Positions 24,732 through 33,967 of a stretch of DNA of 46,575 nucleotides are shown here, piece by piece. Source of the stretch: Methanobacteriota archaeon (lineage in GTDB: Archaea; Thermoplasmatota; Thermoplasmata; RBG-16-68-12); contig VBMB01000137.1 in NCBI GenBank assembly GCA_005878525.1, positions 1 to 46,575 on the forward strand. The letters are read 5' to 3'. How positions within the stretch are numbered: position 1 is the first letter of the stretch; each line of letters begins with the position of its first letter. Under the pieces are notes generated by a model, which had not been told where the DNA came from, did not search any database, and worked only from the letters and a program-made list of their open reading frames with translations. The translations under genes were made by a program, and so were the position numbers.

Positions 24732-27700
24732 ATGCCCAAGCGCGGCGACGTTAGGACCGCGATGGTGGTCGGTTCCGGACCCATCGTCATCGGGCAAGCC
24801 GCCGAATTCGATTACTCCGGGACGCAGGCCTGTCGATCCCTTCGAGAAGAAGGCGTGCGGGTCGTCTTAGTGAACAGCAACCCCGCGACGATCCAGACGG
24901 ACCCAGAAACGGCGGACGCGGTCTACGTGGAACCGCTCACCATCGAATTTCTCGAGAAGGTGATCGCGAAAGAGCGACCGCAGGGGATCTTGAGCGGGAT
25001 GGGCGGGCAGACCGCGCTGAACTTGTGCAGCGAGCTCGCCGACGCGGGCATTCTCCAACGGCACGGCGTGGAGCTGCTCGGGACGAAGCTCGAGGCGATC
25101 ACGGCGGGCGAGAACCGCGAACGATTCGCAAGCCTCATGCGTTCGATCGGCGAGCCGATTCCGCGGAGCCGCGCCGCCTCCGATTTCGAGTCGGCTCGCG
25201 GGTTCGTGGAGGAAATCGGCTTTCCGGCGATCGTCCGCGCGGCATACACGTTGGGAGGAGCCGGGAGTGGGGTGGCCCACTCCCCAGAAGACCTCGAACG
25301 AATCGTGGGCTTCGGCCTCGCCTACTCTCGGATCAAGCAAGTGCTCGTCGAGGAGTCGGTCCTCGGCTGGAAGGAATTTGAGTACGAGGTGATGCGCGAT
25401 GCCTCGGACAATTGCATCACGATCTGTAACATGGAGAATCTCGATCCGATGGGGATCCATACGGGCGAATCGATCGTTGTCGCGCCGGCCCAGACCCTGA
25501 GCGATACGGACCACCAGACATTGCGATCGGCCGCGCTCCGAATCATCCGCGCGCTGGGCGTCGAAGGCGGATGCAACATCCAGTTCGCGGTCCATCCGAG
25601 GACGGGGGAGTATCGGGTCATCGAGGTGAACCCGCGCGTCTCCCGTTCGTCCGCGCTCGCGTCGAAGGCGACCGGCTATCCCATTGCTCGCATCGCGGCC
25701 AAGATTGCGATCGGTCTCCGCCTCGACGAAATCCCGAACCCGGTCACAGGGAAAACGCTGGCTTCGTTCGAGCCCGCCCTCGATTACGTCGTCACGAAGA
25801 TTCCGCGATGGCCGTTCGACAAATTCCCGACGGTGGACCGGCGAATCGGCACGTCGATGAAAAGCACCGGGGAGGTCATGGCGATCGGCCGGACGTTCGA
25901 GGAGTCTTTCCTGAAGGCCGTGCGGTCCCTCGAGATTGACCGGCTCGGCCTCGACTCGGTTCCCGCGACCGATGACGAGATTGTCCGAGAGCTGAAGGAG
26001 CCCACATCCGAACGGATCTTCTCGATTGCCGAGGCGTTGCGGCGGGGGTTCGCGCCCGAGAAGATCGCGGCGCTCACGGACTGGGACCCGTTCTTCATCG
26101 AGAAAATCCGGCACCTCGTTCGGCTGGAGTCGCGTCTTCGAGGGTCCCGGCGGACTCGTGCGCTACTGGCCGAAGCGAAGCGCTCCGGGTTCGCGGATGA
26201 GTCCCTCGCCGCGCTCACTCGAAGTTCTGAAGAGGGGATCCGTCGGAGTCGACCGCGTGCGGCGTACAAGATGGTCGACACGTGCGGAGGCGAATTTGAG
26301 GCGCGGACGCCCTACTTCTATTCGACGTACGAGGCGACCGGCGAGACGCCGCGACTGAGAGGACGAAAAGTCCTGATCGTCGGCAGCGGACCCGTTCGGA
26401 TCGGCCAAGGGGTCGAATTCGACTATTGCTGCGTCCAAGGCATCTTCGCATTGCGGGAAGAGGGCGTCGCCGCCATCATCGCGAACAACAACCCGGAGAC
26501 GGTCTCCACCGACTTCGACATCTCCACCCGGCTGTACTTCGAGCCCCTCCTGCTCGAGGACGTGCTGAACATCATCGAGGAGGAGAAACCGGACGGGGTG
26601 ATCCTTCAGTTCGGCGGCCAGACGTCGATCAACCTCGCGCTGCCGCTCGCGCACGCGCTGCGCCGACGTCGCTCTCGGACGCGGATCCTGGGCACTCCGC
26701 CGGCATCGATCGATCTCGCGGAGGACCGGCGTAAGTTCGCCGCCTTGATGCGCCGCCTCGGGATTCGCCAAGCCGACGCGGCCTCGGGCTACAGCTTCGA
26801 CGAAGTGCGGGGGCTGGCCGCGCGGATCGGCTATCCCGTGCTCGTCCGGCCGTCGTATGTGCTGGGCGGCCGCGGCATGGAGATCGTCTACACGGAGGAA
26901 GACCTCGCGGGGTTCATGGAGACCGCCGTGCGCGTCTCAAAGGACCATCCGGTCCTTGTCGACCGATATCTGGCTCACGCGACCGAAATCGACGTGGACG
27001 TCGTGGCCGACGGACGAGATATCTTCATCGGAGGCATCCAAGAACACATCGAGGAGGCCGGCATCCACTCGGGGGACGCGGCCTGCGTCCTGCCGGCGCA
27101 GACGCTATCGGAGGCCGTCCTCGAAGACATCCGGACGGTTACGCGCAGGCTCTGCAAGGCCCTTCACATCGCGGGTCTGATGAACCTCCAGCTCGCGGTT
27201 CAGGGCGACGTGGTTTACGTCCTCGAGGCGAATCCCCGGGCGAGCCGCACCGTGCCGTATGTCTCGAAAGCGATTGGCATCTCCCTCGCCAAGGTCGCCA
27301 CGAAGGTCATGCTGGGACATTCGCTCCGCTCGTTGGGCCTCGTGGGTGAGGCGAAAATCAAACACGTCGCGGTGAAAGCTCCCGTGTTCCCGTTCCAGCG
27401 CCTCCCCGGCGTGGACACGATTCTCGGCCCGGAGATGAAGAGCACGGGAGAGGTCATGGGGATCGATCGGTCGCTCGGCCGCGCGTACTACAAGGCGATG
27501 CTCGCCGCGGGGAATCCGCTCCCGACCCAGGGCGCCATCTACGTGACGGTGCGGGACGAGGACAAGCCCACCATCCTCCCCGTCGTCGAGCGGCTGGCGC
27601 GGATAGGCCTGCGGATCTTTGCGACGCGCGGCACCGCGCAGTTCCTCCGGGAGAACGGCGTGGACGTGACCACCGTGTACCGGATCAGCGAGAATGAATC

Positions 27701-27956
27701 CCCGGACGCCCTCGGGCTCATGCGGCGCGGAGAGATCCGCCTGGTCATCAACACGCCGACGAACTCGACCGGGGCGCGGCGGGACGGGTACATGATGCGC
27801 CGCCTTGCGGTCGATCTGAACATCCCTTTCATCGCGACGGTCCAAGCCGCTGGGGCTGCGGTGCAAGCGATCGAGGAGTCCTCCGCGGGGGATCTCGCGG
27901 TCGTCCCGCTCCAGGAGTACCGACGCACCGCCCCCAAGAAGGCGGCAAAGCTTTAG
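24732..27956 (+). CDS. carB: Carbamoyl-phosphate synthase large subunit
   Basis: 'VVGSGPIVIGQAAEFDYSGTQACRSLREEG', second half 'IVGSGPVRIGQGVEFDYCCVQ', C-terminal MGS-like domain. Confidence 0.97.
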   Translation: MPKRGDVRTAMVVGSGPIVIGQAAEFDYSGTQACRSLREEGVRVVLVNSNPATIQTDPETADAVYVEPLTIEFLEKVIAKERPQGILSGMGGQTALNLCSELADAGILQRHGVELLGTKLEAITAGENRERFASLMRSIGEPIPRSRAASDFESARGFVEEIGFPAIVRAAYTLGGAGSGVAHSPEDLERIVGFGLAYSRIKQVLVEESVLGWKEFEYEVMRDASDNCITICNMENLDPMGIHTGESIVVAPAQTLSDTDHQTLRSAALRIIRALGVEGGCNIQFAVHPRTGEYRVIEVNPRVSRSSALASKATGYPIARIAAKIAIGLRLDEIPNPVTGKTLASFEPALDYVVTKIPRWPFDKFPTVDRRIGTSMKSTGEVMAIGRTFEESFLKAVRSLEIDRLGLDSVPATDDEIVRELKEPTSERIFSIAEALRRGFAPEKIAALTDWDPFFIEKIRHLVRLESRLRGSRRTRALLAEAKRSGFADESLAALTRSSEEGIRRSRPRAAYKMVDTCGGEFEARTPYFYSTYEATGETPRLRGRKVLIVGSGPVRIGQGVEFDYCCVQGIFALREEGVAAIIANNNPETVSTDFDISTRLYFEPLLLEDVLNIIEEEKPDGVILQFGGQTSINLALPLAHALRRRRSRTRILGTPPASIDLAEDRRKFAALMRRLGIRQADAASGYSFDEVRGLAARIGYPVLVRPSYVLGGRGMEIVYTEEDLAGFMETAVRVSKDHPVLVDRYLAHATEIDVDVVADGRDIFIGGIQEHIEEAGIHSGDAACVLPAQTLSEAVLEDIRTVTRRLCKALHIAGLMNLQLAVQGDVVYVLEANPRASRTVPYVSKAIGISLAKVATKVMLGHSLRSLGLVGEAKIKHVAVKAPVFPFQRLPGVDTILGPEMKSTGEVMGIDRSLGRAYYKAMLAAGNPLPTQGAIYVTVRDEDKPTILPVVERLARIGLRIFATRGTAQFLRENGVDVTTVYRISENESPDALGLMRRGEIRLVINTPTNSTGARRDGYMMRRLAVDLNIPFIATVQAAGAAVQAIEESSAGDLAVVPLQEYRRTAPKKAAKL

Positions 27957-27980
27957 CGACTCCGCGGGATGGTGTAGGGA

Positions 27981-28388
27981 GTGCGCCTGATCCGTTGGCT
28001 TGGCCCCGCCTCCATCGGGGCCGGCGTGGTGACGATGGCTCTCGCCGTGTCACGCGGAGAGGCAAACGTGTACTTGGTTCTCGTCATCCCGGTCATCGTC
28101 GGGACCGGCCCCCTTGCTTTCTTGGGCGTTTTCCTGGCTTTCGCAGGTTTCCTGCTGACGTTCTTGTTGTGGCCTTCCCGCCTCGACGCGGAGCCGGGGG
28201 ACCGAAACGCCTTGCCAGTTTCGCCGGAAGGCGCACCGCCGGCCCGGCGATGGGGCGGAGTCCTGTTCCTCGGGCCCATTCCGGTCATCTTCGGATCCGA
28301 TCCGCGGATGACCCGCACGATGCTCCTCATCGGCGTCGTCCTCTTCCTGGCCCTCGTCGTCCTGACCGTCCTCGCCCTGTTGGCGTGA
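27981..28388 (+). CDS. DUF131-family membrane protein
   Basis: 'WGGVLFLGPIPVIFGSDPRMTRTMLLIGVVLFLALVVLTVL'. Confidence 0.75.
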   Translation: MRLIRWLGPASIGAGVVTMALAVSRGEANVYLVLVIPVIVGTGPLAFLGVFLAFAGFLLTFLLWPSRLDAEPGDRNALPVSPEGAPPARRWGGVLFLGPIPVIFGSDPRMTRTMLLIGVVLFLALVVLTVLALLA

Positions 28389-28424
28389 CTCCTTTTTATC
28401 GGGATGCGTTTATCCGGCGCAGAC

Positions 28425-29369
28425 ATGAAAATCCTGATCACCGACGGGCTCGAACCGGAGGCGATTTCCACCCTTCGGAAAACGCATGAAGTCGACGTGC
28501 AGGAGGTCGATCCAAAAGGCCTCCTCGATGTCGTCGCGGGATATCACGCCCTCATCGTCCGCAGCCGGACGATTGTCTCCAAGGCGGTCTTGATTCACGC
28601 TCCCAAACTCAAGGTCGTGGGTCGCGCGGGAGTCGGCGTGGACAATATCGATGTGGCGGAGGCGACCGCCCGAAAGATCGCGGTCGTGAACGCCCCGACC
28701 GCGAGCACGATCAGCGTCGCGGAACTCGCGGTCGGCCACATGATCTCCCTCTTCCGGCACCTTCCGGAGGCGGATCGATCCGTCAAGGAAGGGCGGTGGG
28801 AGAAGAAGAAACTCGAAGGCCGTGAACTGTTTGAGAAGACCCTTGGCCTCGTGGGATCGGGGCGGATCGGCGCCGAGGTTGCAAAGCGCGCGCAGGCGTT
28901 CGGGATGCGCGTGATTGCATACGATCCGTATCTCCCCGCGGCGGTCGCAGAGACCCTCGGGATCCGTCTTGTCGAGAAGGAAGCCGTCTTCCGGGAGGCG
29001 GATGTCGTCAGCGTCCACGCCGCTCTGACCCCCGAGACGAAAGGGATGGTTGCGGCGGCCGAGTTCGCCCGGATGAAACGAGGGGCCATCCTCGTGAACT
29101 GCGCCCGTGGGGAGATCGTGCAGGAAGCGGCGCTCGCCGATGCGTTGCGGTCCGGGAAGCTATCGGGAGCCGCGGTCGATGTGTTCGACACCGAGCCGCC
29201 GGTCGGGAGTCCGCTCCTCACCGCACCCAATGTGGTGTTCACGCCGCACCTCGGTGCCTCGACCCGCGAGGCCCAGGCGAGGGCGGGATCGATCATCGCG
29301 GAGCAAGTGCTCACGGTCCTCGCCGGTCGCCGGCCTGAATTCGTTGTGAACCCGAGCGTCTACGGCTGA
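28425..29369 (+). CDS. serA: D-3-phosphoglycerate dehydrogenase (short form)
   Basis: 'KILITDGLEPEAISTLRK', 'GRAGVGVDNIDVAEATARKIAVVNAPTASTISVAELAVGHM', 'GLVGSGRIGAEVAKRAQAFGM'; ends without an ACT domain. Confidence 0.92.
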   Translation: MKILITDGLEPEAISTLRKTHEVDVQEVDPKGLLDVVAGYHALIVRSRTIVSKAVLIHAPKLKVVGRAGVGVDNIDVAEATARKIAVVNAPTASTISVAELAVGHMISLFRHLPEADRSVKEGRWEKKKLEGRELFEKTLGLVGSGRIGAEVAKRAQAFGMRVIAYDPYLPAAVAETLGIRLVEKEAVFREADVVSVHAALTPETKGMVAAAEFARMKRGAILVNCARGEIVQEAALADALRSGKLSGAAVDVFDTEPPVGSPLLTAPNVVFTPHLGASTREAQARAGSIIAEQVLTVLAGRRPEFVVNPSVYG

Positions 29370-29572
29370 TTCGCGAGCGCCCGGGCCGCCTGTCGCAAGT
29401 CCAAGTCGTGGGCGCGGGCATATTCGCGGACCGTCGTGATCAGGGCGAGGTACTCCGAGTACCGCCCGCCAAGATGGCGGATCGCGCGACCCAGGGCCTT
29501 CTCGAACGGTTGGTCATGGCGGGCGCGGAGCGCTTCTTTCAGGACTTCGGAGCGGGAACCCTGGCCCGTCAC
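29360..29572 (-). CDS. Small conserved-looking hypothetical protein at end of purE-guaA operon
   Basis: 70-aa ORF 6 nt downstream of the GMP synthase glutaminase stop; charged helical composition. Confidence 0.55.
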   Translation of the reverse strand: MTGQGSRSEVLKEALRARHDQPFEKALGRAIRHLGGRYSEYLALITTVREYARAHDLDLRQAARALANQP

Positions 29573-29578
29573 GGGGCC

Positions 29579-30151
29579 TCACTTCGAACTCTCGCAGAGC
29601 TTCAGGAAGTTTCGGAAGATGTCGGCCCCGAACTGAGTGTGCTCGACCTCTGGATGGAATTGAAGGCCAAAGAGGGGCCGGTCGCGGTGTCGCATCGCCT
29701 GGATGTCGCAGTTCTCGGAGCTTGCGAGGGCTATGAAGTCCCGCGGGAGCTGGGTGACCTCGTCATTATGGGACTCCCACACCTCGAACCGATTCGGGAG
29801 ACCTTCGAAGAGGACGTCGGGTTGGTGGACCTCCACGATGGACTTGCCGAACTCCGGAACCTTGGCCGGGGCTGCGTCGCCCCCGAGGTGCTTCGCCATG
29901 AACTGGTGTCCCGCGCAGATTCCCAGGATGGGGGCGTCGAACGAGTCCAGGTACTCCCCGTTCCGGCCCATCTTTCCCGGATCCACCCCGACCCGGGGGG
30001 CGCCGCCGGACAGCACGAGCCCGTCCAGGCCGTCCAGCTCCGAAACCTGCGTGTCGTTCGCGACAATCTTCGTCTCGGCGCCGAGGTACTTCAGGACCCG
30101 CCACTCGCGGTGCGTCCACTGGCCCCCGTTGTCGACGACGTAGACGCGCAT
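29579..30151 (-). CDS. guaAA: GMP synthase, glutamine amidotransferase subunit
   Basis: 'MRVYVVDNGGQWTHREWRVLKYLG', 'PILGICAGHQFMAKHLGG', 'GLQFHPEVEHT'. Confidence 0.95.
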   Translation of the reverse strand: MRVYVVDNGGQWTHREWRVLKYLGAETKIVANDTQVSELDGLDGLVLSGGAPRVGVDPGKMGRNGEYLDSFDAPILGICAGHQFMAKHLGGDAAPAKVPEFGKSIVEVHQPDVLFEGLPNRFEVWESHNDEVTQLPRDFIALASSENCDIQAMRHRDRPLFGLQFHPEVEHTQFGADIFRNFLKLCESSK

Positions 30152-30201
30152 GGTACTCCCGTAGCGGCCCGATGAGAAAAAGATTTCCCTGAGGTAGCGG
30201 G

Positions 30202-31149
30202 CTACTCCCACTCGACCGTCGCGGGGGGCTTGTTCGACACGTCATACACGACGCGGTTGATTCCCCCGACCTCGTTCGTGATCCGGATCGAGATGCGGTC
30301 GAGGACCTCATGGGGGATTTTCGAGTACACCGCAGTCATGCCGTCGATCGAGTCGACCGCACGGACCGCGACCGTCTGACCGTACACGCGAAGATCCCCG
30401 TGAACGCCGACCGTCTGCACCGGCAGGAGGACGGCGAAGTATTGCCACGGAAGGGGCATGAGGCCGCGGCCGGCCGCGGCCTGGATCTCTTCCTCGACGA
30501 TGGCGGACGCGCCTCGGACGAGGGCCACCCGATCCGGCGTCACTTCTCCGACCACCCGGACCGCGAGTCCTGGCCCGGGAAACGGCTGGCGCTCCGAGAC
30601 CCTCACCCCGAGCGCCCGGGCGACTGCCCGGACCTCGTCCTTGTAGAGGTCGCGCAGCGGTTCGACGAGCTTCAACTTCATGTTCTCCGGGAGCCCGCCG
30701 ACATTGTGGTGGGTCTTGATCCGATCCCGGAGCTGGCCCCCGCTCTCGATCCAGTCCGGGGCGATCGTCCCCTGGACCAGGTGGTCGGCCCCGAAGGTCT
30801 TCGCCTCTCGCTCGAAAAGCTCGATGAACTTGCGACCGATGACGGACCGTTTCTTCTCCGGGTCGACGATGCCCCGCAAGGCCGGGAAGAATTCGTCCGC
30901 GGCGTGGACGATCCGGTGCCGCACGCTGAGTTCCTTCAACGTCTGCGCGACGTCCTCGGTCTCTCCTTTCCGCATGAGCCCGGTGTCGATGTAGACCGCG
31001 AGAAGGCGATCTCCGAGGGCGCGACTCGCGAGGACCGCCGCCGCGGTGCTGTCGACCCCACCCGAACAGGCGATGATCGCCTTGCCCGGCACGGACTTGC
31101 GGATGGCCTCGGTCTGTTCGGCGATGAAAGCGGTCGCGTCGAACATCAT
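30202..31149 (-). CDS. guaAB: GMP synthase, ATP pyrophosphatase/PP-loop subunit
   Basis: '[40 protein letters not shown]', C-terminal '[16 protein letters not shown]'. Confidence 0.96.
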   Translation of the reverse strand: MMFDATAFIAEQTEAIRKSVPGKAIIACSGGVDSTAAAVLASRALGDRLLAVYIDTGLMRKGETEDVAQTLKELSVRHRIVHAADEFFPALRGIVDPEKKRSVIGRKFIELFEREAKTFGADHLVQGTIAPDWIESGGQLRDRIKTHHNVGGLPENMKLKLVEPLRDLYKDEVRAVARALGVRVSERQPFPGPGLAVRVVGEVTPDRVALVRGASAIVEEEIQAAAGRGLMPLPWQYFAVLLPVQTVGVHGDLRVYGQTVAVRAVDSIDGMTAVYSKIPHEVLDRISIRITNEVGGINRVVYDVSNKPPATVEWE

Positions 31150-31616
31150 TCGCCCAGCGTCCGGGAGTCCTCGAGCACCCATTTCTTCAACGCCTCGCGG
31201 TGCTCCTTGAGCTTGTCGACCAGCCGCTCGTCCCGCAACGCCAAGATCTCCACCGCGAGGATCGCCGCGTTCTCCCCTCGGTCGAGGCCGACGGCGGCCA
31301 CAGGTACTCCGGGCGGCATTTGCGAGACGCTGAGAACGGCATCCAGGTTCAGCTTGCCGCTCACCGGCACTCCGATCACTGGTTTCGTCGTGTGGGCTGC
31401 AATCGTGCCGGGAAGCGCGGCGGAAAGGCCGGCGATCGCGATGAAGACTTTCGCGGTCGTGTTTCGGATCAGATCGCGAAGGAGGTCGGGCGTGCGATGC
31501 GCGGAGGCGACCACCATCTCGTATCCGACGCCGAACTGGTCCAAGAACGAACTCGCCTGTTTTCCGACCTCCGCGTCCGTCTTGGAACCGAGGACGATGA
31601 GGACATCGACGGGCAT
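31146..31616 (-). CDS. purE: N5-carboxyaminoimidazole ribonucleotide mutase
   Basis: '[14 protein letters not shown]', '[18 protein letters not shown]', '[28 protein letters not shown]'. Confidence 0.93.
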   Translation of the reverse strand: MPVDVLIVLGSKTDAEVGKQASSFLDQFGVGYEMVVASAHRTPDLLRDLIRNTTAKVFIAIAGLSAALPGTIAAHTTKPVIGVPVSGKLNLDAVLSVSQMPPGVPVAAVGLDRGENAAILAVEILALRDERLVDKLKEHREALKKWVLEDSRTLGE

Positions 31617-31683
31617 CGTCTACGACAAGGTGGGTTCCTGGGATAAAGGCTTTCGACTTCCGCGACGGAGCGCGGCGAATAGT

Positions 31684-31992
31684 CTAGCTCTTCATGATTG
31701 CCAAGAGGAAGAGCCCAATCGCCGCGGCGGCTCCGATGACGGCCGCGAGGATCACGCCAATCGACTCGACGATGATGTTGACCAGGTTTACGCTCGAGCT
31801 AAATGGACCCGCGTACCACGCCCACAACGCCCCGACGACCAAGCCCCCCACGAGCAGTCCAACCCCGATCTTCCGGCTCTTCCCGCTTCCGAAGTACGCG
31901 GTGAAGGCTCCGGTGATGACCAGGAAGAGACTGAAGGTCAGGAGGAGGATGGTCAGAAACGTCAACCAGTCAAACGCGGAAAAGGCGCTCAT
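31684..31992 (-). CDS. Small multi-TM membrane protein
   Basis: 102-aa hydrophobic ORF with about three TM segments. Confidence 0.65.
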   Translation of the reverse strand: MSAFSAFDWLTFLTILLLTFSLFLVITGAFTAYFGSGKSRKIGVGLLVGGLVVGALWAWYAGPFSSSVNLVNIIVESIGVILAAVIGAAAAIGLFLLAIMKS

Positions 31993-32000
31993 GTGATCCC

Positions 32001-32234
32001 TCAGAACTTGATGCCGGTCAGGGTCTTCGTGTCGATGACTCCTGGGATCGATCGGATCTTGTCGACCACGACCTGACCGAGGACGTTGAAATCTTCGGCC
32101 TCGATTTTCGCGATTAGGTCGTATTCTCCGAACAAGGGGTGGAGCTCCACGATTTCCTTCACCTTGAGGAGCTCGTTGTACACTTCGTGCTCCTTCGCAG
32201 GAGCGGTGCTAATGAGCACGAACCCGATGGCCAT
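32001..32234 (-). CDS. Stand-alone Lrp/AsnC RAM-domain protein
   Basis: 'GFVLISTAPAKEHEVYNELLKVKEIVELHPLFGEYDLIAKIEAEDFNVLGQVVVDKIRSIPGVIDTKTL'. Confidence 0.85.
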   Translation of the reverse strand: MAIGFVLISTAPAKEHEVYNELLKVKEIVELHPLFGEYDLIAKIEAEDFNVLGQVVVDKIRSIPGVIDTKTLTGIKF

Positions 32235-32378
32235 CCCTAGGTCACCGCGCCGAGAAACTACTGTCGCAATATAACCCTATCGCAACTTGTATTTCAAGCG
32301 TTCGTTCCGCGAGATCGCTGGCGGTCGCTTCGGTTGCCGGACGCGGTTGCGAAGCGGCAGAATGAATTCCCCGCAGGG

Positions 32379-33296
32379 TCAGAACGTGGCGTGTCGCCGC
32401 GCTCGGGAGAGAACTTGGGACCACGTCGGGAGGTTGGACTGCGTCCCCTTCTTTTCCACGACGAAACTTGCGACCGCGGACCCGAGAATCGCGCATCGAC
32501 GCAGGTCGAGCCCACGAGCCAGGCCTGCGTAAAAGCCCGCGCGATACGCGTCGCCCGCCCCGGTCACGTCGGCCACTTCGCGGGGACGAACCCGGGGGAT
32601 CCGAATTCGACCGTCGTGGGAGTACACGGCGCTTCCCCGGGATCCGAGCGTGGCCACGACCACTTCCGCGGCCTCGAGCAACCCTTCGGTGGACGTGACC
32701 CGTGCCAGCCGCTTTGCCCGGACGATTTCCGCCTCATTACCGAATAAGTAGGTCGACCGACGGAGCAGCTCGCGGAAGAGCCGAGGCGTGTACACGTAGT
32801 GGATTTCCTGCGACGGATCGAATGCGATCGTCTTTCCGAGAGAGGACGCGAGTCTCGCGACGCGCAGGTAGTACTCCGGTCGTCCGGTCCCGATGTGAAC
32901 GAGGTCGACGTCTTGGACGCTGTGCCGCAAGAGAGGCAGGCGCCCGCCATCCTTCATCGGCCCCTGGTCGACGATCGCCATCTGGTTCCCCTTCGGGTCC
33001 GAGAACACCCAGGCGGTGGGCGTGTTTGCGTTGCGAACCGTGCGGAGGTCCGTCGTATCGACGGCATCCTTCTTCAAAGCGGCTCGATAGTCCGCGGGAA
33101 AGTCGGCCCCGACGAACGACGCCAGTGAGACCTTCACGCCCAGACGCGCGGCCGCCCGTGCGAGGTTTCCGGCGGTCCCGCCGAAGTAGCGATCCCGGTC
33201 GAGGATCTCGATCGAGGTGTTTGGCGTCGGCAGGCGGCGGAGGGACACGATGTAGTCCATGGCGACGTGCCCGAATGCGCCGAGAAAGTTCCTCAC
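32379..33296 (-). CDS. PfkB-family sugar/nucleoside kinase
   Basis: 'FGHVAMDYIVSLRRLPTPNTSIEI', 'FGGTAGNLARAAARLG', 'DVTGAGDAYRAGFYAGLARG'; GTG start overlapping the upstream stop. Confidence 0.9.
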   Translation of the reverse strand: MRNFLGAFGHVAMDYIVSLRRLPTPNTSIEILDRDRYFGGTAGNLARAAARLGVKVSLASFVGADFPADYRAALKKDAVDTTDLRTVRNANTPTAWVFSDPKGNQMAIVDQGPMKDGGRLPLLRHSVQDVDLVHIGTGRPEYYLRVARLASSLGKTIAFDPSQEIHYVYTPRLFRELLRRSTYLFGNEAEIVRAKRLARVTSTEGLLEAAEVVVATLGSRGSAVYSHDGRIRIPRVRPREVADVTGAGDAYRAGFYAGLARGLDLRRCAILGSAVASFVVEKKGTQSNLPTWSQVLSRARRHATF

Positions 33297-33937
33297 GCCC
33301 ACGCACCCAATCCTCTCTGAACGTCGGAGAAACGATCGAACGGGATGAAATCGATTTGTTCCGTCCGACACAGGTCTGCGAGATTGGATTTTGCGAAGAC
33401 GAGATCCGCTTCGATCGCGGGGCAAAGGTCGGAATGTCCATTTCCAACGTACGCGGTTCGGTAGCCCGCGGTCCGAAGCTCAAAGAGGCGTAACAACTTG
33501 CATGTGCCGCACAACTTGCATGTTGCGTCCGCCCATGGGTAATCCGTGCGCACCCGACCCTCTTCGAAAATCGCGTGGTTCGTCCGGACAGGGACCTGGA
33601 GATCCCATTTCTGGAGCAGATACTGCACATAGAAGTCGAGGCCTTCGCTGACGATTTCGAGGACCAGCCCCTGCGCCTGACAGAATTCGACGAACTCGCG
33701 GAACGTCTCGTCGATTACGGCAATACGGTCGACGAACTGCAACAACTCTTCTCGGTCCGCTCGGACCAACGCGAGTTGAAGGGCCATGGACTCTCGGGTT
33801 CCGATTTTCCGTGCGCGGTATAGTTCTTCAATCTCCCGCCACTGGGATGGCGCGAACTCTTCGAGGATGGCTTCCCCCACGTCCACTCGAGTGATCGTCC
33901 CGTCGAAATCGGAAAGGACGGCCCTCTTGGCTGTCAT
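33293..33937 (-). CDS. HAD-superfamily phosphatase, MtnX/SerB-like
   Basis: 'AVLSDFDGTITRVDVGEAILEEFAPSQW', 'VEFCQAQGLVLEIVSEGLDFYVQYLL', 'TAYVGNGHSDLCPAIEADLVFAK'. Confidence 0.85.
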   Translation of the reverse strand: MTAKRAVLSDFDGTITRVDVGEAILEEFAPSQWREIEELYRARKIGTRESMALQLALVRADREELLQFVDRIAVIDETFREFVEFCQAQGLVLEIVSEGLDFYVQYLLQKWDLQVPVRTNHAIFEEGRVRTDYPWADATCKLCGTCKLLRLFELRTAGYRTAYVGNGHSDLCPAIEADLVFAKSNLADLCRTEQIDFIPFDRFSDVQRGLGAWA

Positions 33938-33967
33938 GATTAACCATCCTCGGGCCCAGCCGAATGT

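Noticed and set aside
24732-27956. Internal sequence duplication in carB
   Set aside because: The two homologous halves are the normal architecture of the carbamoyl-phosphate synthase large subunit.
30310-32076. 588-aa plus-strand ORF opposite guaAB/purE
   Set aside because: Antisense to well-supported purine genes; composition typical of a shadow frame.
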